This document shows positions 20,876 through 31,344 of a stretch of 64,000 bases of DNA, in pieces (positions within the stretch are counted from its first letter, which is position 1; every line of letters starts with the position of its first letter). The stretch is from Arion vulgaris. Its lineage: Eukaryota > Mollusca > Gastropoda > Stylommatophora > Arionidae. The notes beneath the pieces are model-generated. The model ran no database searches. It saw only the letters and a program-made list of their open reading frames with translations, and was not told where the DNA came from. A program made the position numbers and the translations under genes. The stretch spans positions 36,897,428 to 36,961,427 of the forward strand of contig CM036761.1 of the NCBI GenBank assembly GCA_020796225.1, in the 5' to 3' direction.

Positions 20876-22984
20876 CATATAATGTTCAGAAAATCCAAAA
20901 CAGTGTCAATGTGAAATTACTTCAATAACATACAATTATATACGGTGCCAAGTGCTAGAGGCGTACAGCACTAGAAAGCAGCATTTGAGAATGAGATGAT
21001 CAGTTCTCTGCCACTCTATTGTAATTTTCTCTATCTCAGGATGCCATACATATATTCTCATTAGAATGTGATGGAGATTGTCTAACATGTGAAACAACCC
21101 CCATCTCTTTCTGTTTCAAGCACCGCGCGCTAACAACTTAACTATCTCGCAATCAAACGTTATCATCATCGCGTACAATACCGACTGACGTAGGCGATCA
21201 TGTATCTCCCCGAAGTCTGTGCCGAGTATCGATTAATATTAATAATTTGAGTGTTGACATTTTTTCGTGTCATGACGTTAAACTTCCCAGAATTATTTCC
21301 TTTATTTTGTCCTTAAACTCGTCCCTGATTGATATTTTTCAGATGTCATCATGTATTATATAATTTCAATGTCATGACATGCCCAAGAAATGATGATTGC
21401 TTCTTTCTGATGTTGATAATCATAATATGCAGCACTATGATTGCAATAAAACCGTAAAGAGTTCTATGAAATACAAGTTCTTTTTTAGAAACCAGTTTTA
21501 TCAGTTCCGATCTCCGTTTTATGATACAAAACTAACTAGTTTTATTACTTCAAGCTTACAAAAGGAAAATATTTCTTTGTTTGAGAGTATTTATCTAACA
21601 AAGAGCACAACAAGGGTCGTGTAATTTATGGCAATAAATAATGTTTGGTCCATCTGGCCAGGAATGTTTTCCAATTGGTGGCGCGTGTTCTAATCGTTCT
21701 CCAGCTAACATTAAATATTTTATATGGCCAATTTTTTTCTCTGACCTTTAATTAAAAGACGATTTAAACATCAAATCTGGCCATCCAATTTTTTTACATT
21801 TACAAACGTTTCAATCACGGCCTGCCTCAATATTGCATACATTTTTTTTTGTTTCTCCAATTTTGAAGGAAGATTTCTGGAAGAATTTTTTGTTTAATTT
21901 TGTGTTGTTACATTTTCTTTTGTCAGGCCAAGATATTAGTTTTTAGAGCCCTCTTTTTCCGGTTGATTCGTAGTAATTTTTGTGTTTCAGTTGTTTTGTC
22001 TCAATTTTCATATTTTCTTGAGAACTCTTATCTCTTGTTCAATCTCAGAGTGATACTCGAAAACAGAGTACAGTTTAATAACTCTTGAAGGATTAAAATA
22101 ATTCCGGGTTTTTCCTGAACATCTAATTTGTATTATTTGTGTCAAGTGTAATGGAGAAGTTATTTTGTTCTGTGTGTGATGGTTGTTGTAGTTTTAAAGC
22201 TAGTTTTTTCATTGTTTCTTTGAGCCTTTTTGAGATTCGTCTAATTTTCCGACCTCGTTTTTTTTTTAACCAATAAATATTTCCTCATAAAGACAGATTT
22301 CTGTGCTCATTTTCCACCATTAGATATCGAAGAATATGTACAAGACTATCGCTGACACCGCTTGCTGATTCAGCATACTACTCATTCTGTTCTTCAGACA
22401 TTCAGTCCTGCTAACGCAACTTGTGATGCCAAACTTTTTCTTTTCCTAAGACCTAAAAACGTATAGAATTTTTATCCAAAATAGTAACAAATTCTGCGTT
22501 AAAGCAGATAGTATTTATCAAGAGAACTAACCTGGTGCCAGCAAATCCAAATTTGCATTTTCTTCTAAGAACGAGACACGTTTCCATCAAACTGGAATTT
22601 GCGATAGCTATATGTCAAATTGACAAACTATTAAAAAATTGGTATTATAACTATCAGCGCGTCTTCGGTAATGACCAATTTTATGCAGCAGTATCAAATG
22701 TTCCATTCTCAGGATAAGAAAACTTTCTTTGGTTTTTTTTGGTGTTTGTTTTATGAATAGAGAATATCAAGACAACTTAATAGTTATATCTATTTGTTGT
22801 TCTTGTTTTGTTTTTAGCTCACGCTTTAACAAACACTTGTTAACCCTGTTTTGTAATTTGTTTGTAGCTAACGCAGAGGAGCGTAGTTATGTCGTGCTAT
22901 ATTCAGCTGCAAAGCTGTCCAGCGCATTTATTTCGGCATGAACTTTTGTTCATGTTAGATTATTCTAGAATGGGACATTCTTAA
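20876..22984. other. AT-rich region, no gene supported
   Basis: Several 60-75-codon frames (21397-21624, 22535-22717, 22729-22941) show no recognisable motif. It is one of the larger stretches without an identified repeat, so a host intron or undescribed element could lie here. Confidence 0.4.
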
Positions 22985-23165
22985 CGCTGTCTTATCTTAT
23001 CTTATCTTAACCACATTTGCCTTAAAGCGTCGTGAGTAGATTTAGTTTGTCTATCTTGTGCCAGGTGTGTTGCGCTTGACGGTGCCAGTCCATACTTTCG
23101 TCGAGACTCTGAGATGTTATCTATCCATCGTGTTCTTGATAACATCTCAGTCCCTTAGCGCTGTC
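22985..23165 (-). mobile_element. LINE-C 3' end with (GATAA)n tail
   Basis: Plus strand begins with 'tcttatcttatcttatctta' (a 3' microsatellite tail in reverse) then 'accacatttgcc', 'cttgtgccaggtgtgttgcg' and 'gactctgagatgttatcta'. The same order occurs at 46965-47100. It is a short 5'-truncated insertion of the same family. Confidence 0.8.
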
Positions 23166-23966
23166 TACAATATCAAAATTTACGGTTCACTTTCTTTGAT
23201 TCGTAAGAGCCATAACACAGACTACAAGGACTCACTATCTATTCTTCTCGTTAGAGATAAGTGCCACCCCTGGAAAATAGATTTTTGATAAAACAGTTTA
23301 ATGTGAATCTGGTCTTCTCAATTTCTGTTTAGTAAACTACCATCTAAAACTTTTCGTTTTGTTCCTCCATATAAAAGCTTCTGTGGACGCCCATAGTGAC
23401 ATTTAACCCAAGCAGTATGTCAAACTTGTTAAGCTTTCATGTAGGGCCATGCCGGCTCATGTTACAGAGAGGCGGCCGCATTAGGCGGTACGGTAAGGGG
23501 GCAGCATACGAAGCAAAATCAAAATTACAATAGAAGGTTATTTTAAGGAAAAAAACATTTATGTGGTGGTATTTCAAAGACTTGCATCATTCTGAGAAAA
23601 TATACCGCACGGTCCTGCTTTCATGTCACATTTGTGTGTCTTTAAGAAAACAAAACTACGATGCAGAGTTACTGTGCTTAGCTAGGGTTGAGTTTAAAGA
23701 CTAGTTATCTCTCGATATAAGAAATCAAATCTTGTTATGGGTCAAAGTTTCTGAAACCCATAATCCTGTATCACGGCTACGGAAAACCGTCCACACACAC
23801 ACACACACACATTTCCTTTACTTCATCATTATCATGTGCCTTGAAGCTGACGTAGATATTCAAGAATCTCCACAAATGTCTATACTTGGTTCTGACTATC
23901 AGTTCGAATTTTGACGTTCTTTCATTTATTCTGAACCAATTCTAATCTTTTTTTTCTCTTTATTTA
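23166..23966. other. No gene; short (AC)n at 23793-23811
   Basis: Unassigned sequence with one dinucleotide run. Confidence 0.45.
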
Positions 23967-26505
23967 CCATCTGATGTTATCAGGGTTAAAATTGGGATCT
24001 CTGTTTCATAGATGGTAGGTGCTGCCATCTGATGTTATCAAGGTTAAAATTGGGATCTCTGTGTCATAGATGGTAGGTGCTGCCATCTGATGTTATCAGG
24101 GTTAAAATTGGGATCTCTGTGTCATAGATGGTAGGTGCTGCCATCTGATGTTATCAGGGTTAAAATTGGGATCTCTGTTTCATAGATGGTAGGTGCTACC
24201 ATCTGATGTTATCAGGGTTAAAATTGGGATTTCTGTGTCATAGAGGGTAGGTGCTGCCATCTGATGTTATCAGGGTTAAAATTGGGATCTCTGTTTCATA
24301 GATGGTAGGTGCTACCATCTGATGTTATCAGGGTTAAAATTGGGATCTCTGTGTCATAGATGGTAGGTGCTACCATCTGATGTTATCAGGGTTAAAATTG
24401 GGATCTCTGTGTCATAGATGGTAGGTGCTACCATCTGATGTTATCAGGGTTAAAATTGGGATCTCTGTGTCATAGATGGTAGGTGCTGCCATCTGATGTT
24501 ATCAAGGTTAAAATTGGGATCTCTGTGTCATAGATGGTAGGTGCTACTATCTGATGTTATCAAGGTTAAAATTAGGATCTCTGTGTCATAGATGGTAGGT
24601 GCTACTATCTGATGTTATCAAGGTTAAAATTGGGATCTCTGTGTCATAGATGGTAGGTGCTGCCATCTGATGTTATCAAGGTTAAAATTGGGGTCTCTGT
24701 GTCATAGATGGTAGGTGCTACTATCTGATGTTATCAAGGTTAAAATTGGGATCTCTGTGTCATTGATGGTAGGTGCTACTATCTGATGTTATCAAGGTTA
24801 AAATTGGGATCTCTGTGTCATAGATGGTAGGTGCTACTATCTGATGTTATCAGGGTTAAAATTGGGATCTCTGTGTCATAGATGGTAAGTGCTCCATCTG
24901 ATTTATCAAATTGTTAAACTTGGATCTCTATGTCATAGAGGGTAGGTGCTGCCATCTGATGTTATCAAAGGTTAAATTGGGATCTTGTTCATCAGATGGT
25001 AGGTGCTACTATCATGTTATCAGGAGTTAAAATTAGGATCTCTGTGTCATAGAGGTAGTGCCATCTGATGTTATCAGGTTAAGGAATTGGGATCTCTTGT
25101 CATAGATGTAGGTGTCTAAATTGGGATCTTGTTCATAATAGGTGCCTATTCGATGTTATCAGGTTGTAAATTTTGATTCTGTGCCATGGGTAGGTGCTAC
25201 CATCTGATTATCAGGGTTAAAATTGATCTCATGTCATAGAGGTAAAGGTACCATCTGATGTTATCAAAGGCTTAAAATTGGGATCTCTGTGTCATAGAGG
25301 GTAAGTGCTGCAATCTGATGTTATCAGGGAGTTAATATTGGATCTCTGTGTCATTGTAGGGTAAGTGCTACCATCTGATGTTATCAAGGTCAAAATTGGG
25401 ATCTCTAATGTGCCTAAGGAGGTAGATGCTACCATCTGATGTTATCAAGGTTAAGAATTGGACTCTGTGTCATAGAGCTAACTTATTACCATCTGATGTT
25501 ATCAAGGTTAAAATTGGGATCTCTGTTTCATAGATGGTAGGTGCTGCCATCTGATGTTATCAAGGTTAAAATTGGGATCTCTGTTTCATAGATGGTAGGT
25601 GCTACTATCTGATGTTATCAGGGTTAAAATTGGGATCTCTGTGTCATAGATGGTAGGTGCTGCCATCTGATGTTATCAAGGTTAAAATTGGGATCTCTGT
25701 GTCATAGATGGTAGGTGCTAAATTGGGATCTCTGTGTCATAGATGGTAGGTGCTACCATCTGATGTTATCAAGGTTAAAATTGGGATCTCTGTGTCATAG
25801 ATGGTAGGTCTACCATCTGATGTTGTCAGGGTTAAAATTGGGATCTCTGTGTCATAGATGGTAGGTGCTACCATCTGATGTTATCAGGGTTAAAATTGGG
25901 ATCTCTGTGTCATAGATGGTAGGTGCTACTATCTGATGTTATCAAGGTTAAGATTAGGATCTCTGTGTCATAGATGGTAGGTGCTCCCTATCTGATGTTA
26001 TCAAGGTTAAAATTGGGATCTCTGTGTCATAGATGGTAGGTGCTACTATCTGATGTTATCAAGGTTAAAATTGGGATCTCTGTGTCATAGATGGTAAGTG
26101 CTACTATCTGATGTTATCAAGGTTAAAATTGGGATCTCTGTGTCATAGATGGTAGGTGCTACTATCTGATGTTATCAGGGTTAAGATTGGGATCTCTGTG
26201 TCATAGATGGTAGGTGCTACTATCTGATGTTATCAAGGTTAAAATTGGGATCTCTGTGTCATAGATGGTAGGTAAGCTAAAATTGGGATCTCTGTGTCAT
26301 AGATGGTAGGTGCTACCATCTGATGTTATCAAGGTTAAAATTGGGATCTCTGTGTCATAGATGGTAGGTGCTAAATTGGGATCTCTGTGTCATAGATGGT
26401 AGGTGCTAAATTTGGGATCTCTGTGTCATAGATGGTGTGAAATGGGATCTCTGTCATGATGGTACAGGTTAAGATTGGGATCGCTGTGTCATAGATGGTA
26501 GGTGC
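23967..26505. repeat. 58-bp satellite containing a SINE 5' end
   Basis: About 44 units of 58 bp: 'ccatctgatgttatcagggt' then taaaattgggatctctgtgt then catagatggtaggtgctg. The last ~30 bp of the unit matches the 5' end of SINE B (gtctctgtgacgtagagg... at 9332; tctatggtatagaggcacgg, reversed, at about 55585), and the final unit runs directly into a SINE B copy at 26506. The outer thirds are nearly perfect. The block 24890-25490 has many one- or two-base losses and gains, and short partial units occur at 25715, 26275 and 26375-26460. Confidence 0.95.
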
Positions 26506-26882
26506 TCGCCTCTTGTTCCAAAGGTGCTCGGGTTCGCAACCTCGGTATATTATTTAGAGATCCTTGATCTCAGTATGGGTGAGATCCTAGTCCTATCGGA
26601 GACGGACGATAAAATATAGATCCCATGTTCAAGTTGGCATGTAACTAAACTCTTCAGTTCGAAATTTAGAAGAGCAGGCTGGAAAGTCGCTGCTCGGGCA
26701 AAATTCATAAGAATTTTTTTTTCATTTCTAGAACGTATACACATATTCTACATTACATCGGGATCATCGCCGGTGCTACGGAGTTCGTTCACTGCCGATT
26801 AAATCTTCATGTGTAAGAAAGAGATGGGAGCATGTATGGCTACTCACCGAAGTGCAATGATGGTGCTATCAATCAATCAATC
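26490..26882 (+). mobile_element. SINE B, complete, joined to satellite
   Basis: tRNA-derived SINE transcribed by RNA polymerase III. The A-box region is shared with the last satellite unit ('catagatggtaggtgctcgc'), with B-box-like 'gctcgggttcgcaacct', body 'ctatcggagacggacgat', core 'ggtgctacggagttc' and tail 'atcaatcaatcaatcaat' (26866-26884). Full-length compared with the reversed copy at 55205-55605. Confidence 0.9.
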
Positions 26883-26924
26883 AATAAGGGTTAAAAGGAA
26901 GAATATTGATGAACATGACTTGTC

Positions 26925-27070
26925 TTATGATCTAAGGAGACCCTGAAACAAACTTTGCTGAGAAAGGCAAGGAATATCGGTCTCAGTTCCATGGAGAAGA
27001 TTGAGCGAGTTGCCCAGGATAGAGCAGTATGGAGAAATTTTCTGTAGGCCATTTGTAACGTATAACGGAA
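26925..27070 (+). pseudogene. LINE-A tail, fragment
   Basis: Reads RRPLKQTLLRKARNIGLSSM then EKIERVAQDRAVWRNFL followed by a stop and 'gtaacgtataacg'. Matches 850-1060 reversed and 10755-10905. Confidence 0.75.
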
Positions 27071-27215
27071 CGAGAGGAATTATTTTTATATTATTATTAT
27101 GTCTTATCTTCGTCCCATTTACATCGATAGTCCATTTTGATGGAGTTTCCTTTTGGGAAATGATCATAACTTCTGTCTTCTTGCTATTCTGATTTAGGCA
27201 TCTGTTCGCCTGAGT
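27071..27215. other. No gene recognised
   Basis: Unassigned. Confidence 0.35.
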
Positions 27216-27715
27216 GTTTCCGGGGACCCCAAGAAGAGCAAAGAATAGTAACACTGCGACCTACATGGCATGTCGTAAGAGGCAACTGATGAAGAACTTA
27301 GCAAAGTTACCCTAGTAAATTTGCCTTGTGAGTCGAAGGTCGTGGGTCCGAGTCCGGACAGCGCCATTCTGTTCACGAGAGCAGTTTTTTCCAGAGACAC
27401 TTAGGATTGTTGCTGGAGCTACGGAGTTCATGCTTTTGTGCAATACTCTCGGCAGGTAGTGTATGTCTTCTGCTGAGAGGGACAGAGCCATATGGGTAAA
27501 ACCCGGTGCAATGAAGTCAATCCTTCGGCTTTTAAACCCTTTTAAACCCTAATAAATAAAAAGCGTCGCAGAAATTGGATATGCTGGCCTACTGGTAGGC
27601 GAAAAACTGTCACAACGTGCAATTTCTCTTAGGCTCAGATCACATACAAATTTACAGAGTGGTTAACAAGTAGTCGATATGGAGCGTTCGAATGAGAAAA
27701 AGAAGGTATCTGTTG
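27216..27715 (+). mobile_element. SINE A interrupted by SINE E
   Basis: The left part (27216-27310: 'gcaaagaatagtaacactgc', 'catgtcgtaagaggcaactg') ends at 'accctagtaaat', and the right part resumes at 27557 with 'aaaaagcgtcgcagaaat' through 'gtcgatatggagcg' to a GA-rich tail. In the uninterrupted copy at 60235-60490 these join as 'ctagtaaataaaaaa'. Confidence 0.85.
27311..27556 (+). mobile_element. SINE E, full-length, nested in SINE A
   Basis: tRNA-like head 'ttgccttgtgagtcgaaggt' with B-box 'gggtccgagtcc', shared core 'ctggagctacggagttc', 'ctctcggcaggtag', then 'aacccggtgcaatgaagtc' and an A-rich end. 'aataaat'-like sequence at both borders is consistent with a short target duplication. 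Confidence 0.85.
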
Positions 27716-28084
27716 TTAATTTATGTCTCCACTATATTAACTAGTTCCTTCACGTGCTCTCTGGACATAGACACATTTCATTGCTAAAACAAGACGTTGT
27801 CATCCTTCGTTTGACATTATTCGTCTGCTATTTCGTTTAGAAAAAGGTGTCAAGCAATCACGATGTCTTTTTTTTCCACCAAACCGCAAAAGAAGCTGGA
27901 GTGGTGGGGAGAAAGGAGGGCAGCACGAACGTTTCGGGCAAATTAACTCCTTCCTCTCGAACACCGTCTAAACCCACACTGGAGAAAGTTTGTTAGTGGT
28001 CAGTGCTAACTAAATGACCATCGGTCAGTCTCATTCTAGTTATCTGTGAGTAGTCGACGTTTGAGCATCTTCTGAATCTATTTA
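27716..28084. other. No gene recognised
   Basis: Unassigned. Confidence 0.4.
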
Positions 28085-28745
28085 TTAAAAGTGAACGCAT
28101 TTTATGTGTCACAAACTATAAATGTGCTCTATGTGTGCTAGTGTATGAGATAGAGCGTTTATGTGTCACAAACTATAAATGTGCTCTATGTGTGCTAGTG
28201 TATGAGATAGAGCGTTTATGTGTCACAAACTATAAATGTGCTCTATGTGTGCTAGTGTATGAGATAGAGCGTTTATGTGTCACAAACTATAAATGTGCTC
28301 TATGTGTGCTAGTGTATGAGATAGAGCGTTTATGTGTCACAAACTATAAATGTGCTCTATGTGTGCTAGCGTATGAGATAGAGCGTTTATGTGTCACAAA
28401 CTATAAAGTTGCTATGTAGTGTAAGCTAAGCGTATGAGATAGAGTTTTAGTGTCACAAACTATAAATGTGCTCTATGTGTGCTAGCGTATGAGATAGAGC
28501 GTTTATGTGTCACAAACTATAAATGTGCTCTATGTGTGCTAGCGTATGAGATAGAGCGTTTATGTGTCACAAACTATAAATGTGCTCTTCTTATGTGTAG
28601 TAGTGTATGAGATAGACTTTATTGTGCACAACTATAAATGTGCTCTATGTGTGCTAGTGTATGAGATAGAGCGTTTATGTGTCACAAACTATAAATGTGC
28701 TCTATGTGTGCTAGCGTATGAGATAGAGCGTTTATGTGGAATATA
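28085..28745. repeat. 57-bp minisatellite
   Basis: Eleven or so units of 57 bp containing 'gtgtcacaaactataaatgt' and 'gctagtgtatgagatagagc'. The 19-codon period keeps plus frames open (28135-28419, 28564-28821). A disrupted block lies at 28405-28460 and another at 28585-28630. Confidence 0.95.
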
Positions 28746-28799
28746 TATAGTTGAAGATCTAAAGAATGATTGCAGTAAAATTGTAGACCAAAAGGTATT

Positions 28800-28905
28800 A
28801 CGTAAACTCGAAGTAAATTAGTTTTACATAGAACAAACACAATATACAAGGACGTTTCGACCAAACGATCTTTATCAAGCAAAGTACACAAGAACAAAGG
28901 AAAAC
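28800..28905 (-). mobile_element. Repeat G with hammerhead-like motif
   Basis: Reversed, it reads 'cttgataaagatcgtttggt' then cgaaacgtcc, like copies at 39491, 49065 (-) and 49259. GATC and GGTC can pair around a GTTT loop between TGATAA and GAAAC, the layout of a hammerhead ribozyme core. Penelope-like elements and retrozymes are known to carry such motifs. Activity is doubtful (see findings). Confidence 0.5.
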
Positions 28906-29874
28906 GAAACGGCGGTGTTATTGTTTCATTTTCTTATAATTTCCATTTCTAGTTTGTTCACATTTTGTGGCTTATTCTTCACATATTTTCGTTCTAGGGT
29001 AATCGAGAATAGACTTAATCGTGTTGATGTATGTGTCTATGATGACAGTTTTAAAAGTTGCTTAGTATACCATTTGTTCTTGTATCCTTTATATACGATA
29101 CAAATGTAAGATACATAAAGAAATACGTACATTGGCGAGAAGAAAAGTACACATACACAGATACAAGTAGGTAGATACATACAGAGAAAAGTATACAGTA
29201 AGACAGACAAACAGGCAAATAAAACGACCGTCCACGCAATAAAAGGTGGAACTCACAAATAACAGAAGTGAAAAACAGTAGTTATGAAATGCACACAAAA
29301 ACACGTCCTGGAAATCTCTTAGTATGACACTGTGAGATAATACAGTATTAGAGAAAAGAAGACAAGAAGAAGAAGAAGAATAAGAAGAATATATATATAT
29401 CTGCATGAGCAAGAGATTCAAAGAAAGATGTATATAAAGAGATACGGAACAATTCAGGCGTAAGGAAGCAGATAGAATAACACATTGAAAGACACTTTTA
29501 GATTGAAACAAAACACAGTGTAACACAGAGATATACTCTGAAATAGAAACACGCACACATTTATAGAAACAGATACAAAGTGATTAACTTAAAAAACGTG
29601 TGCTTTGAATCAGACACATATAAATAAAAAGAGAGAGAGAGAGAGAGACACGGTCTCCGAGAGAGACATCGAAGATCTGTCCCTCACTTTGATGTTTTCA
29701 TACCTTAATCATAGAGGTAGACATGAAACAATCGATTTACGATAACATTCAAAAGGTAATTTCAAGACAGGCTGTTAATTACACATGTATTGTCTGCGAC
29801 AAATTCAGTGTCAAATTTCAGGAATAAAGTTCTATAATTCTGTATTTTAGTTGTAATTGAAGCATATGAACCAG
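28906..29874. other. Purine-rich gap with GAA and GA runs
   Basis: Contains (GAA)n-like sequence at 29365-29385, a TA run at about 29390 and (GA)n at 29632-29650. Long minus-strand frames here (29089-29556) are low-complexity readings of purine-rich DNA. Confidence 0.45.
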
Positions 29875-30085
29875 GTGGTTATTGATTACTAAACTGACGT
29901 TACAGCACTCCGGGCAGACACATAGGTGCTCAGTCTCCCTTAACAAGTGTCGTAGGGTATGCATACTGATGGTTCCTGTGGCTCGCTGGTTAAACACACT
30001 TCTTTCTCTACCCCATAAGCATCGAGATCTACTTGTACAACTTATAATTCGAAATTCCCTAAATCGATAAATCGATTCAACAGAT
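29875..30085 (-). pseudogene. LINE-E fragment (RNase H-bearing LINE)
   Basis: 'cagcactccgggcagac' and 'gttaaacacacttct' align in order with 59440-59650, where the continuing minus-strand frame encodes an RNase H C-terminal motif. This copy lacks that part. Confidence 0.6.
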
Positions 30086-30275
30086 AATGAAGAAGAAATT
30101 AATGGCTACACGTTGTATTTTGTCAGCTTATTATTTACTTTAAGGAGATATTTGAATGTGAATCTTTTTTTGATATTTTAGTGAAGTGTAGCATATTTGC
30201 TGTTGAACTAAATCGATACCGTTCACCAATATAGTGACATTCAGACGTGTGCGAATCACGACATCAGCATGTTAA

Positions 30276-30410
30276 CTCCTTGTGAACCAAATGCCACATT
30301 ACGTGGCTTTGCGTTATACGCCTTTTTGCCAGGAGCCACACTAAAGGGCGTTTTAATTCTAAAAACAAATGGCTTGTAAAAACATGGCTTTTGCCCTGGT
30401 CCACTAAGAG
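30276..30410. mobile_element. Small piggyBac-like MITE
   Basis: 135 bp flanked by TTAA at 30272-30275 and 30411-30414. Ends 'ctccttgtgaacca' and, reversed, 'ctcttagtggacca' match at 11 of 14 positions. Non-coding. Confidence 0.65.
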
Positions 30411-30544
30411 TTAAATCGTTTTAAACACAAAGAGCACCTTCTTCCGATATGTACAAAACCGTTCAAGTTGTAATCGTAGATATAGATACTAAACTAAACA
30501 TATACAAATAGTATATAAGATAATATATATTAATGTGATACTTA

Positions 30545-30840
30545 ATTCAGAGAGCTACAGACGCGTAGTTGTTAATTAACTCACTTCTTAAGCGAGTGGT
30601 TTGGGATCAATTCCACAGTGGGGTGAACAATTGTTCCGACTGTAATTTATCTCAGGTAGACCCAGCCATCAATTGGGTACATGGTAAAGCACAGGGAAGT
30701 GAAGGCTACCGGCGTGATGTTGCCCACATCACCCATCGTGTGACGACGATCATTGTAAAATACGGGCCTAACACCTTATCGCCCTAAATACCTCGTGGTT
30801 TATAAAAAGGGCTTTGCTTTACTTTTTATGCAAACAAAAT
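30545..30840 (+). mobile_element. SINE D, complete
   Basis: Head 'acgcgtagttgttaattaac' with B-box-like 'gggatcaattccacag', body 'cccacatcacccatcgtgtg', 'gtaaaatacgggcctaac', end 'acctcgtggtttataaaaag'. Longest and cleanest copy of the family here. The 72-codon frame at 30569-30787 is incidental. Confidence 0.8.
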
Positions 30841-31064
30841 CAACGAGTTTTGTGACAAAAGTTATGGTGTCCACAAGCAATTGTGATCAGGACCCAGTAA
30901 CTTGAATGATATGTTAAGATTTCAGTTCGTGTACCGTAATTTACTTGCATTGTTTATCAATCTTATTGGTGATCTTTATCGATCTTTATTATCTGTTTTA
31001 TTATACGTACAGAACAGCATACAGTTTGGTTTCATTCTAATCAAATGTGAAAAACACTTTTTGA

Positions 31065-31325
31065 TATCTTCTTCTTCTTCTAACGCTCTATATCGACCAC
31101 TTGTTAACCACTCTGTGTAATTTGTATGTGATCTCAGCCATAGAGCGATTGTACGGTGTGCCAGTTATGCGCCTACATGTAGACTAGCACATCTGATTTC
31201 TGCGATACTTTTTATTTAGTAGGGTAGTTTCAATAGACCCCTACCTCAGTCGCCTCTTTCGACATGCCTTATAGGTCGCAGTGTTACTTTTCTTTGCTCC
31301 CCTTGCGAGCCCAGGCAACATACGA
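31065..31325 (-). mobile_element. SINE A, complete
   Basis: 'cttcttcttctaacgctcta' at the left (reversed tail), 'gcgcctacatgtagac', 'acccctacctcagtcgcctc', 'tttgctccccttgcgagccc', to 'ggcaacatacg'. The 41-bp minisatellite begins about 20 bp beyond its 5' end. Confidence 0.85.
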
Positions 31326-31344
31326 TCGTGATGTCTTTCAATAT

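Noticed and set aside
23967..26505. CRISPR-like array
   Set aside because: Units are contiguous, without unique spacers, and the setting is a eukaryotic TE-rich region. The same applies to the other arrays.
29051..29556. 155-codon Cys/Tyr/Ser/Leu-rich minus frame as a receptor-like protein
   Set aside because: It reads the complement of A-rich DNA, with no consistent hydrophobic segments of helix length or known motif.
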